Shown one piece after another: positions 1-8,411 of a DNA stretch of 64,000 nt; the first letter of the stretch is position 1; every line of letters begins with the position of its first letter. The position numbers and the translations under genes are program-made. This DNA comes from Archangium gephyra. GTDB taxonomy: Bacteria > Myxococcota > Myxococcia > Myxococcales > Myxococcaceae. The notes below the pieces were generated by a model, which saw only the letters and a list, made by a program, of their open reading frames with translations, searched no databases and had not been told where the DNA came from. The DNA lies in assembly GCA_003243425.1 (NCBI GenBank), contig QFQP01000009.1:1-64000 (forward strand), written 5' to 3'.

Positions 1-291
1 CTTCGGATACCTCTTCCCTGTTCCCATTGGCTCCAGCTTCCCTCTCTTGAGAGCCTCCGGAAATCCCGGGCCGATTCACACTTCATGCTGCGGCCCGCGG
101 ACTTGCTCCCTCTTTCGAGGTTCTTGACGCCACGCTTCACCATTCGGCATCTCTGCCTCAAGTGGTGGCCTGCTACCGGGCTCTCCGGCGATTACCCGCG
201 CGGGGCTTTCACCCGCTGGTGAAGAGCAGCGTGACTCCGCCTCCTGCTCGGCCGGTCGCCCGTCCGTCGGCTCTGAGTCTTCACGACGCAC
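1..291 (-). mobile_element. Probable 5' part of a group II intron (partial)
   Basis: Read on the minus strand, this stretch starts with GTGCG at position 291, the consensus 5' end of bacterial group II introns. It continues as a structured, non-coding GC-rich sequence with many short self-complementary blocks, for example GCGGGTGAAAGCCCCGC, GAACCTCGAAAGAGGG and TCTCAAGAGAGGGAAGC, in the style of intron domain I. No plausible protein is encoded. The intron-encoded reverse transcriptase and domains V and VI would lie beyond the left edge of the window. A second possible boundary is GTGAG at 379. The call rests on sequence style and the 5' consensus; no domain V is visible here, so it is an inference. 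Confidence 0.45.
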
Positions 292-493
292 CAAGCAATG
301 ACGATAACGGCGACATCCCAGCGCCCGACCAGCGAAGCTTCTCTGACGCTCGGCTCCACCGAGTGTTCCGACCGCTCACGGCGTAATCCAAATCATACAT
401 CACCACCCCGCTGGACGCGCTGGGCCCAGTTTCGGTAAGCGTCCCCGCCATGCTCCGCCGCAGCGACACCTTCAACGCAGATCGCTGCGACCG
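292..493. other. Gene-free stretch between intron-like segment and first gene
   Basis: About 200 bases with no supportable reading frame. It contains a short hairpin (CTCGG/CCGAG on the minus strand, near 350-366), and it would include the left flank of the putative intron insertion site. No clear promoter or Shine-Dalgarno sequence for the gene starting at 494 was recognised. Confidence 0.4.
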
Positions 494-1651
494 ATGAACA
501 CTCCCGCAGATCCGCTGACCGTGAGCCTTCGCCAAAGGCGAGCGCAGATCGTGGAATGGCTCCTCATCTGGGCTGCCACACGTCTCGCCCTCGTCGTCGT
601 AGCCTCTGTCGGTCCGTGGCTGCTCGGGAAGCCCGGCGACCTCGCGCCGCCCACCAATGCGATCGAGCGCTGGAACCAGTGGGACGTGAGCTTCTATTCG
701 GGTATCGCAATCACCGGCTATCAAGCGAGCGGAACTCCACCCAACCTCGCTTTTCTCCCGGGCCTCCCGCTTCTCCTGAAGACGCTGCACGGCATGGGCA
801 TCGGCTGGGTTCTGGCCGGTGTGCTGCTCTCGTTGGTCGCCGCCGCGCTCACAGTCGTCGGGTTCGGACTGGTGATCGAAGACGTCTGGCCAGGAGCGGG
901 GCGTAACGCCGTACTGCTTCTGGGCACCGCGCCCAGCACCATCTTCCTCAGCGCGGGCTACCCCGAGCCGTGGTTCCTGTGCGGCGCGGTGTGGGCGTTC
1001 TATTTCGCCCGGAACGATCAATGGTGGCCCGCTGGGGTATGCGCTGCGGCAGCGATGCTCTTCAGGGTGAACGGGCTCTTCCTGGCGGCGTCGCTCGGTG
1101 TGCTCTGGCTCGTAGAACGCCGGCACCGCACGTTCTGCAGGCTCCTGCCGCTCGCGCTGCCGATCCTCGTCCTCTCCGGATGGATCGTCTATCTGCACGC
1201 GCTCACCGGCGACTGGTTCGCGTGGCAGCACGCACAAGCCACGGGCTGGAAGCGTCACTTCGTCGGCCCCGTCGCCTCGCTCCGGACTTCGTGGATCGCG
1301 GCCTTCCGCCACGAGCAGAGCGAGCATTTCCATTGGTACGACGCCAACTTCATCTGGATGGCGCGCGCCGAGATCGTCGCAGTCACCGTGGGGTTGTTCT
1401 TCACCGGCTGGCTCGTGGTCGTGCGCCGGTGGGCTGAGGCCGCGTACGTCTTCTTCCCGATATTCTCGCTCGCCACGTCGACCTGGTACTTCTCGGTGCC
1501 GCGCTCCCTCATCTTGGCGTGGCCCATCTACGGTCTCCTCGCGGCGCTCAGCCTCCGCTTCAGGTGGGTGATTCCGCTCTGGTTTTCGCTCTGTGCGCCG
1601 CTCGCGATCCTCTTCGCGGCGACTTTCTTCAACGGTCGTTGGGCAGGCTGA
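494..1651 (+). CDS. PIG-V-like membrane mannosyltransferase (GT-C fold)
   Basis: A 385-residue integral membrane protein with about eight hydrophobic segments. The motif WNQWDVSFY (residues 60-68), with an acidic residue in the first luminal loop, and SAGYPEPW (153-160) match the pattern of the PIG-V/GPI-mannosyltransferase-II family, whose bacterial members transfer sugars from polyprenyl-phosphate donors on the periplasmic side of the membrane. It is the first gene of a plus-strand polysaccharide run that ends at 8378. A 68-base gap holding a hairpin separates it from the next gene. The ATG at 494 has no obvious ribosome-binding site. The fold class is fairly safe; the exact donor and acceptor cannot be read from the sequence. 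Confidence 0.7.
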   Translation: MNTPADPLTVSLRQRRAQIVEWLLIWAATRLALVVVASVGPWLLGKPGDLAPPTNAIERWNQWDVSFYSGIAITGYQASGTPPNLAFLPGLPLLLKTLHGMGIGWVLAGVLLSLVAAALTVVGFGLVIEDVWPGAGRNAVLLLGTAPSTIFLSAGYPEPWFLCGAVWAFYFARNDQWWPAGVCAAAAMLFRVNGLFLAASLGVLWLVERRHRTFCRLLPLALPILVLSGWIVYLHALTGDWFAWQHAQATGWKRHFVGPVASLRTSWIAAFRHEQSEHFHWYDANFIWMARAEIVAVTVGLFFTGWLVVVRRWAEAAYVFFPIFSLATSTWYFSVPRSLILAWPIYGLLAALSLRFRWVIPLWFSLCAPLAILFAATFFNGRWAG

Positions 1652-1681
1652 CGCGCACTTCGCGATGCCTCAGTTCTCCGA

Positions 1682-1699
1682 GCTTGGGGGAGCCCAAGC
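1682..1699 (+). terminator. Hairpin between two polysaccharide genes
   Basis: GCTTGGG - GGAG - CCCAAGC forms a perfect 7-bp stem with a 4-base loop, lying 30 bases after the stop at 1651 and 20 bases before the ATG at 1720. No T-run follows, so it is not a classical intrinsic terminator. It could be an mRNA-stabilising or processing hairpin, or a weak attenuator. Confidence 0.35.
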
Positions 1700-1719
1700 C
1701 TTGAGCTATCTGGCCGCCC

Positions 1720-2778
1720 ATGAAACAGGTCCTGATCACGGGCGGCGCTGGGTTCATCGGGTGCCTGCTCGCCGAGCGGTTGTTGAAGGCTGGCGTCGAG
1801 GTGGTGGTGTTCGACAACCTGCACCCTCAGGTGCACACCGAGCCAGGCGTTCCCTCGCGCTTGCCGAAAGGCGCGCGGCTGGTGCTCGGAGACGTCTGTA
1901 GCGCCGATAATTGGCGCTCGCTTTTTCACACCCTGCGGCCCGACGCGATCGTTCACCTCGCAGCCGAGACCGGGACCGGTCAGTCGCTGACCCAGTCGCA
2001 CCGGCACGCTTCGGTGAACGTGGTCGGCACCTCGCTGATGCTAGACGCGCTCACCGCGGTGAAGCACGTACCTTCGCGCATGCTGCTCTCGTCGAGCCGC
2101 GCGGTGTACGGCGACGGCGCGTGGCGTGATTCGGCGGGGCAGCTCTTCTATCCGCCGGGCCGTAGCCGCTCGCAGCTCGAGGCCGCGCAGTGGGACTACC
2201 TCGATGCCAACGGCAAGGTCGCGACCGCCGTCGCCAACGACGCGCGCATCGTCGCAAGCAACCCCATCAGCGTATACGGCGCCACCAAGCTCGCACAGGA
2301 ACACATGCTCTCGGCCTGGTCGCGCGCCTTCGGGAGTGCGCTCACCGTGCTGCGTTTTCAGAACGTGTACGGCGCGGGCCAGGCCATCGGGAACCCGTAC
2401 ACCGGCGTGCTGACGTTCTTCGCCACGCAGGCGCGCGCTGGCAAACCCATCGACATCTACGAAGACGGAAAGATCATCCGCGACTTCGTGCACGTGCAGG
2501 ACGTGGTGTCGGCCGTGCATCTTGCGTTGGCGCGCGAGGGTGGTCACCCGACGGCCATCGACATCGGCTGCGGCGAAGCCACCGACATCGCGTACGTCGC
2601 GAAGATGATGGCGAAGCTCGGCGGCGTCGAAGCGCGCGTCACTGGCCGCTTCCGTGACGGCGACGTGCGAGCCGCGTGGGCGTCCATCGAACAGGCCCAG
2701 TCGGTGCTGGGCTACAAGGCCGCCGTTCCGCTCGAGACCGGGCTTCGCGAACTGCTCGACTCGGTACCATCTCGGTGA
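1720..2778 (+). CDS. SDR nucleotide-sugar epimerase, dTDP-L-rhamnose 4-epimerase-like
   Basis: A 352-residue extended short-chain dehydrogenase. The NAD-binding motif GGAGFIG is at residues 8-14, the catalytic Ser region SSSRAVYG at 124-131 and the Tyr-Lys pair in YGATK at 186-190. The segment DNLHPQVH (32-39) is characteristic of the branch containing dTDP-L-rhamnose 4-epimerases, which make dTDP-6-deoxy-L-talose. That fits the rmlBDAC genes 11 kb downstream, which would supply dTDP-L-rhamnose. UDP-glucose 4-epimerase activity is the main alternative. Its TGA overlaps the GTG start of the next gene (GTGA), suggesting coupled translation. Confidence 0.75.
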   Translation: MKQVLITGGAGFIGCLLAERLLKAGVEVVVFDNLHPQVHTEPGVPSRLPKGARLVLGDVCSADNWRSLFHTLRPDAIVHLAAETGTGQSLTQSHRHASVNVVGTSLMLDALTAVKHVPSRMLLSSSRAVYGDGAWRDSAGQLFYPPGRSRSQLEAAQWDYLDANGKVATAVANDARIVASNPISVYGATKLAQEHMLSAWSRAFGSALTVLRFQNVYGAGQAIGNPYTGVLTFFATQARAGKPIDIYEDGKIIRDFVHVQDVVSAVHLALAREGGHPTAIDIGCGEATDIAYVAKMMAKLGGVEARVTGRFRDGDVRAAWASIEQAQSVLGYKAAVPLETGLRELLDSVPSR

Positions 2779-5558
2779 ACGTGCAGGGCAACACCGACCG
2801 CGTCAACAATCTCGACGTCATCCGCTTCGTCGCGGCGGCAGCGGTGATTTACGGCCATGCGTTCCCGCTGAACCTCGCGGGCTCACCGGGTTTTTTATCA
2901 AACTCAGTGCAGACCGTCGGCGTGAAGATCTTCTTCATGCTGAGCGGCTTCCTGATCGCTCAGAGCTGGGACAGCGACCCGAACATCTTCCGCTTCCTGC
3001 AGCGCCGAGCGCTGCGACTTTTTCCGGGTCTGGCGGTGGTGCTGTTGCTCTCGGCGTGCGTGCTGGGCCCGCTGGTGACAACGCTCCCGCTCAAGGAATA
3101 CTTCGGCAACGCACGGTTCTGGTCATACCTCGGCAACATCAATCTCGACATCAGCTACGACCTGCCCGGCGTCTTCGGCGACAACCCGTACAAGGTGGCG
3201 GTGAACGGCTCGCTGTGGAGCCTCCCGGTCGAAGTCACGATGTATCTGCTGACGCCGTTCATCCTCACCGCCGGTGCGTGGCTGCGGCGACCGAGGCTCG
3301 TGCTGTGGGTCGCGACCGTCGTCAGCATCGTGATGAGCACGCTGTACGTGCGGCTCGGTGCGACGGCGCCCATCACGGTGTTCCACGGCATCTCGTTCGT
3401 CTCGCTGCTGGACGTGGCACCGTACTTCATCGTTGGCATGTTGTGCTGCGCATATGGCTGGCACCGTGTGCTCTCTGCACAGACGGCAGCGCTCGCGTTC
3501 CTCGTCGTTCTGCTCTTCCCGGCCGCGACGCCGGTGGTCGACGAGTTCGTGTTGCTGGTGTTGATTCCGGTGGTGGTGCTCGGCCTGGGCTTCTCGAAGG
3601 AGCCTCGCTACGCCAACGCCGGCCGTCACGGTGACGTCTCGTATGGCCTCTACCTCTACGGCTTCGTCGTCCAACAGACCGTCACCCACCTGTGGGGCGG
3701 CGCGATGCCGCCGGTGCTGAACGCGGCCATCAGCTTCGTGGTGTCTCTCGCGTTGGCCTACGCCAGCTGGCACCTCGTCGAGAAACGAGCGCTTGAGCTG
3801 CGGCCGCGTGCTCGTGGCGCACGCGCAGCCGGCATCACGCTCCCCGACGAAGCGCCGGCGCCGGGGTCCCGTCGCACGCACGTCGAAGCCGCGATCGCGT
3901 TGTTCGTGGTGAACGCGTTGTTGGTGTTGCCGTGGCTGCTGTTCCGCGAACAGCGGTGGAAGCACCTCGTACCGGCGCTGTTACAGCTCTCGTTCGAAAC
4001 GTTCGCGCTCGCCGTGGTGGTCTCACTCGCGCCGCTGAAGTTCCGCCGCATCGCCGCGATGGCGACGTCGCTGCTCGTCGTGGGGCTGCTGGTCTTCAAC
4101 CTCTACGACCTGGGATACCGCTTCGGGTTCCAGCGCGAACCGGCGGTGCTCGACGATCTGCCGCTGGCCATCAACGGCTTCCACTATCTCCAGGAGCTGC
4201 TGGGCACTTGGATGCTCCTGCTGCTCGCCGCGCTGCCCGTGGCGTTGGTGCTGCTGACACTCGCCGTGCGCTACGCGTGGCAATCGGTGGCCAACGCCGC
4301 GCACGGGAGCCGCGTTTGGCTGGCAACGCTCGCGGTGTTCGCGCTCGGAACGTTGGTCGCGCACTTCGTGGCGCCGAGCCCCTTCGGCGGTGTTCGCGTG
4401 GCGCCCGTGCTGAGGAACATCACAACGTCTTTCGAACGGCGTGCGGCCTTGCGAAGCGCGCTGCTGGAACCCGGGGACGCCCGCTATCGCCCTTTCGCGA
4501 GCGCGCGCCTAGCGCGGCGGCCCAACGTCTACCTGGTGATGCTCGAGGCCTACGGGCAACGGCTCGTCAGCGACGCCTTGATGAAGCCCGCCTTCCGTGA
4601 AGTCACGCGACGCGCCGACGAGCGATTGGCTGCGGCCGGCTATCACGCGCGTACTGGCCTCTCGGTCGCGCCGGTGTTCGGCGGGCGTTCGTGGTTGAGC
4701 ATCGCCACCGTACTGACTGGTGTGCACATCGATCGACCCGCCGAGTTCGCGTTGCTCACGCCGATCGCGTCGAAGGTGCCGTCGTTCTTCCACTACTTCC
4801 GCGAGCAGGGCTACGCGACGTACTCGGCGCATCCCGGCAATCGCGACCGGCTCGGCACCGCACGGCAAGACGCCTATGCCGCCGACGTCTACATCGACGG
4901 GCCGGAGTTCAACTATTCCGGCACGCCCTACGGCTGGGTGCGCATTCCCGATCAGTTCGCGCTCGGTCACTACCGCGCAAAGCTGGCCAGCGAAGAGCGG
5001 CCGTTCTTCGCCTTCTACATGTCGGTGTCCACGCATCACCCCTGGCTCAAGGTGCCGTACGCAGCGACGTGGCAGGAAATGCGGCAGCCCAACGCCGCCG
5101 ACGTGCCCGACGCGCCGGTGGAAGGCGCTGCCGAAATTCCCGCCGGTACGGCGCGCGACTACTTCGAGTCGGTTGCCTACCAGTGGCGCGTGCTGACCGA
5201 CTTCATGGTCAGTGAGATCGACGAAGACGCGGTGTTCATTCTCGTCGGAGATCACCAACCGCTGCTCGAGCGCCGTGGCGATGACGCCGCCACCGTCGAC
5301 GCCGACGTGGCGAGTGCTGCAGCGATGCAGTCGTCGAACACGTTGGTGCACGTCGTCACGCGCGACGAAACGCTGCTCACGCGTTTTCCCGAGCTAACTC
5401 CGGGCCTGTTCGTCGACGCGGGTGCCGCGCAGTGGAAGCACGAAGGCATCTATTCGATCGTGCTCTCGCGACTCTTCGCGCAGTACGGAGATCCGTCGAC
5501 GAGCGGCATTCGCGAATTTCCGGATGGCTTGAAATTGAACGCGCTGCGGCTGCCCTAG
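2775..5558 (+). CDS. Acyltransferase-3 / LTA-synthase-like sulfatase fusion
   Basis: A 927-residue membrane protein of two enzyme modules. Residues about 10-340 are an acyltransferase-3 (OafA type) membrane domain, with NLDVIRF and the conserved His in IYGH. Residues about 365-560 carry a second set of membrane helices. Residues about 580-890 are a periplasmic alkaline-phosphatase-superfamily domain of the LTA synthase/phosphoethanolamine transferase kind, with NVYLVMLEAYG, a GGRSWLS segment that may carry the nucleophile, and GDHQP near 825. The first half would O-acylate a glycan; the second would transfer or hydrolyse a phospho-substituent. The start chosen is the GTG overlapping the previous stop. 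A more upstream ATG at 2676 would only add sequence lying inside the preceding gene. The fusion is seen directly; substrates are unknown. Confidence 0.8.
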   Translation: MNVQGNTDRVNNLDVIRFVAAAAVIYGHAFPLNLAGSPGFLSNSVQTVGVKIFFMLSGFLIAQSWDSDPNIFRFLQRRALRLFPGLAVVLLLSACVLGPLVTTLPLKEYFGNARFWSYLGNINLDISYDLPGVFGDNPYKVAVNGSLWSLPVEVTMYLLTPFILTAGAWLRRPRLVLWVATVVSIVMSTLYVRLGATAPITVFHGISFVSLLDVAPYFIVGMLCCAYGWHRVLSAQTAALAFLVVLLFPAATPVVDEFVLLVLIPVVVLGLGFSKEPRYANAGRHGDVSYGLYLYGFVVQQTVTHLWGGAMPPVLNAAISFVVSLALAYASWHLVEKRALELRPRARGARAAGITLPDEAPAPGSRRTHVEAAIALFVVNALLVLPWLLFREQRWKHLVPALLQLSFETFALAVVVSLAPLKFRRIAAMATSLLVVGLLVFNLYDLGYRFGFQREPAVLDDLPLAINGFHYLQELLGTWMLLLLAALPVALVLLTLAVRYAWQSVANAAHGSRVWLATLAVFALGTLVAHFVAPSPFGGVRVAPVLRNITTSFERRAALRSALLEPGDARYRPFASARLARRPNVYLVMLEAYGQRLVSDALMKPAFREVTRRADERLAAAGYHARTGLSVAPVFGGRSWLSIATVLTGVHIDRPAEFALLTPIASKVPSFFHYFREQGYATYSAHPGNRDRLGTARQDAYAADVYIDGPEFNYSGTPYGWVRIPDQFALGHYRAKLASEERPFFAFYMSVSTHHPWLKVPYAATWQEMRQPNAADVPDAPVEGAAEIPAGTARDYFESVAYQWRVLTDFMVSEIDEDAVFILVGDHQPLLERRGDDAATVDADVASAAAMQSSNTLVHVVTRDETLLTRFPELTPGLFVDAGAAQWKHEGIYSIVLSRLFAQYGDPSTSGIREFPDGLKLNALRLP

Positions 5559-5616
5559 CTGTGAGTGGACGTGCTGACCGGGTGTGGTACACGGCGCCGC
5601 AAAGGGGCAGGCGAAA

Positions 5617-6534
5617 ATGACGACCTTCTACACGCGCGACAGGGCACCGCTTCGCATCCAGACGGTCATCTATCACGCAGACCAGAGCAATGTTTCGCGC
5701 GCCGTGCGTCACGCGCACCGCGCGGTCGAATTGGCGCGCAGCCGCGACATCATCAGCTCGGTGGAGTTCGTGCTCGGCGATTGCTCTTCAGAGCGCGTGT
5801 TTGACGAGGCCGCGTTGAAGGCGCTCAGCGCGCAGCTCGGCGCCGATGTCACGCTCAAGTACGAATTCTTCGGTAAGAACCTCGGCACCGCGCGTGGCCA
5901 CAACACGATGTTCGAGAGCTGCAAGGCCGACTTCGTGGTTGTGATGAACCCCGACGTGTTGATGAGCCCTGACTGCCTCATCGAACTCTTCCGCCCCTTC
6001 CGCATCGACATCACCGGAATGGTCGAAGCGCGTCAGCTGCCCATCGAGCACCCGAAGGACTACAACCCGCAGTCCGGTGAGACGAGCTGGGCGTCGACGG
6101 CGTGTTGCCTGATTCCCGCGCGACTGTGGCGTGAGCTCCACGGCTTCGACGCTGACACATTCTTTCTGTACTGCGACGACGTGGACTTCAGCTGGCGGGT
6201 TCGGCTGCAGGGTTACAAGGTCGTCTTTCAACCTTCGGCCGTGGCGTTTCACGACAAGCGACTCACCACGTCTGGAAGCTGGCCAACCAGCGCCGCCGAG
6301 CGGTATTTCTCCGCCGAGGCCGCGCTCATGTTGGCTCACAAATACTCACGTCCTGACGTGGTGGCCGCCATCAGCAAGGACTTCAGCGTGAGTCGGGAAC
6401 CTCACATCAAGAAAGCGCTGGCGACCTTCAAGGAGCGGCGGAAGAAGGGGAAGTTGTGCGAGCCAATCGACCCACATCACATCGTCGGCGAGTTCGTTCA
6501 CGGGGCGTACGCGAACTATCGGTTCCAGTTGTGA
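5617..6534 (+). CDS. Family-2 glycosyltransferase, rhamnosyltransferase-like
   Basis: A 305-residue soluble GT-A glycosyltransferase. It has the N-terminal nucleotide-binding region, the metal-binding NPDV motif (about residues 110-113), and a C-terminal acceptor region with FFLYCDDVDFSWR typical of the rhamnosyltransferase-like branch. The ATG at 5617 is preferred over an in-frame ATG at 5584 because the family-like sequence begins there and a purine-rich AGGGGCAG lies just upstream. Its stop overlaps the GTG start of the next gene. A related protein with the same DVD-SWR block is encoded at 9889-10716. dTDP-rhamnose is the likely donor by context, which is inference. Confidence 0.8.
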   Translation: MTTFYTRDRAPLRIQTVIYHADQSNVSRAVRHAHRAVELARSRDIISSVEFVLGDCSSERVFDEAALKALSAQLGADVTLKYEFFGKNLGTARGHNTMFESCKADFVVVMNPDVLMSPDCLIELFRPFRIDITGMVEARQLPIEHPKDYNPQSGETSWASTACCLIPARLWRELHGFDADTFFLYCDDVDFSWRVRLQGYKVVFQPSAVAFHDKRLTTSGSWPTSAAERYFSAEAALMLAHKYSRPDVVAAISKDFSVSREPHIKKALATFKERRKKGKLCEPIDPHHIVGEFVHGAYANYRFQL

Positions 6535-8378
6535 GCGACGCGACGCCACACGTCTACGACAACCAGTACGCGCCGGAAAACGTCTACGGGCGAGCCGCAG
6601 AACTGATTCGGACGCAAAGTGACACCGACGGCGTGCACATCGACGTCGGTTGCTCATTCGGCCGCATCGCCGAGACGCTGCGGCGCGTGCCCGGGCTTGA
6701 GTACGTCGGCGTCGACGGCTCGGGTGACGGCCTCGCGTCGCTGCGTGAGCGCGGCTTTGAATGTCATCAGCACACGTTCGGTGACGACCAGATCGACCGG
6801 GACTTCATCAAGCGCATCTTGAAGGGGCGCAAGCTTCGGTCGATGAGCATTCTCGACACGCTCGAACACCTCCCGAACCCCGAGCAGATGCTCACCACGC
6901 TGTACAACATCTGCCGTGAGGGTGGTCTGCCACTCGTGGTGAGCGTGCCCAACGTGGGGCACCGAGACCTGGGCTTCAAGCTGGCATTCGGTTTGTGGGA
7001 CTACACGCCCGCAGGCCTGCTGGACCACACGCATCTGCGATTTTTCACCGAGAAGTTGCTGCGCAAGATGACGCGTGCGGTTGGTTGGCGTGAGGTTGCC
7101 GCCAACGACGTGTTGATGACGTCGAGCGACCAGCGCTTCCCCGCTGATCATCTGGCGATCGCAGAGGGTTCGGCGCTTCGCGGTCTTCTGGCTCGCCTGA
7201 GAGAGCGAGCGCCCAACGCGCTCGTCAATCAGTTCGTGCGCGCCTACGTGCCGGATTCGCCTTCCGGCGAGTCGTTCCTCGAAACCCGGGAAGAGCCGAA
7301 GCGACCGTTCCTCTCCGTGGTCACGCGAACGCAGGGCCGTCGCCTCGACACGCTTCGTGAGGTGATGCTGTGTCTCTCGGCACAGACCTGTGCTGATTTC
7401 GAGCTCCTGATCGTCGCGCATCGCCTCGATGAATCGCGCAAGGTACTGGTGCGCCAGGTCATCGAAGAATGCCCGGTGGAGCTCCGGGAAAAGGTCCGCC
7501 TCATTTCCGTCGATCGCGGCACACGAACGACGCCGCTCAACATCGGCTTCGAAGAAGCACGTGGCCACTACATTTCGATTCTCGACGACGACGACATCCC
7601 GTTCGCGCACTGGATCGAAGAGTTCAAGCGCCTCTCTGAGCAGCACCCTGGTCGAATGCTACGCACGGTCGCAGTTCGTCAGGAGTTCGACGAAGTGCGC
7701 ACGCATGCGGGTCGCAAGAGCGTTCGCGCGGTGAGCGGCATGCACCGTGACTACCCGGCGCGCTTCGACCTGCTGCGCCAACTGTGCATGAACCTGACGC
7801 CGAACACGGCGTTGGCGTTCCCTCGGTCGGCGTTCCATGACTTCGGGCTGCGCTTCGACGAGACGCTCACCACCACCGAAGATTGGGACTTCCTGATGCG
7901 CGTCGCGTTCATCTGCGACGTAGCCTCCAGCGACGAGATCACCTGCATCTATCGTTGGTGGCGCAGCAGTCACAGTTCCCGAACCGAGCATCACGAAGAC
8001 GAGTGGCAGGAAAATCTCGATCGGATCCTCAAGAAGTTCGACGAGGAGTATCTGATTCTTCCGCCCGGCTCGGCGTCGAAGCTGCGCGATCTCATGCAGC
8101 TCTACTCCGAGCGTGCCTTGGCGCACGAGACCAGAGCGCTCAAGCCGGAGCACTATCAGTTGCTGGAGACGCTCGAATCTCCAAGCTGGAACCTGACGCA
8201 CCCCATTCGCGTCGCCGGTCAACTGCTCGGACACCCTGCACCCATCAACCCCAGTCAGATCGTGGGTATGAGCGAGAGCGCCGCGAAATCGACACTCAAG
8301 GCCGTTCGCAACTCCAAGACGATGCGGCTGGCGAGCACGCTCGGGGACCTGAAGAACAAGATCATGAAAAAGAAGTGA
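6531..8378 (+). CDS. Methyltransferase - family-2 glycosyltransferase fusion
   Basis: A 615-residue two-domain protein. Residues about 10-230 form a class I SAM-dependent methyltransferase with a glycine-rich DVGCSFGRI loop near residue 37 and an acidic VGVDGS segment. Residues about 258-520 form a GT2 domain beginning RPFLSVVTRTQ, with a DDDD metal site near residue 351 and the ED catalytic region near 450 (TTTEDWDFL). The protein probably adds and caps or modifies a sugar in the same polysaccharide. The start is a GTG overlapping the upstream TGA. It is the last gene of the run and converges on the next operon 33 bases later; no intrinsic terminator is visible in that gap. Confidence 0.8.
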   Translation: MSDATPHVYDNQYAPENVYGRAAELIRTQSDTDGVHIDVGCSFGRIAETLRRVPGLEYVGVDGSGDGLASLRERGFECHQHTFGDDQIDRDFIKRILKGRKLRSMSILDTLEHLPNPEQMLTTLYNICREGGLPLVVSVPNVGHRDLGFKLAFGLWDYTPAGLLDHTHLRFFTEKLLRKMTRAVGWREVAANDVLMTSSDQRFPADHLAIAEGSALRGLLARLRERAPNALVNQFVRAYVPDSPSGESFLETREEPKRPFLSVVTRTQGRRLDTLREVMLCLSAQTCADFELLIVAHRLDESRKVLVRQVIEECPVELREKVRLISVDRGTRTTPLNIGFEEARGHYISILDDDDIPFAHWIEEFKRLSEQHPGRMLRTVAVRQEFDEVRTHAGRKSVRAVSGMHRDYPARFDLLRQLCMNLTPNTALAFPRSAFHDFGLRFDETLTTTEDWDFLMRVAFICDVASSDEITCIYRWWRSSHSSRTEHHEDEWQENLDRILKKFDEEYLILPPGSASKLRDLMQLYSERALAHETRALKPEHYQLLETLESPSWNLTHPIRVAGQLLGHPAPINPSQIVGMSESAAKSTLKAVRNSKTMRLASTLGDLKNKIMKKK

Positions 8379-8411
8379 CCTGTTCCGGGTCGTTCGTTCA
8401 GAAGCGCGGCG

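Noticed and set aside
435..447. GTAAGCGTCCCCG resembling an IS66-type terminal repeat
   Set aside because: Only a short match, no opposite end found and no transposase gene in the expected direction.
281..1333. Long open frame on the minus strand opposite the mannosyltransferase
   Set aside because: Composition is Arg/Glu/Pro-rich without any family motif; it is the antisense shadow of a clear membrane-protein gene.
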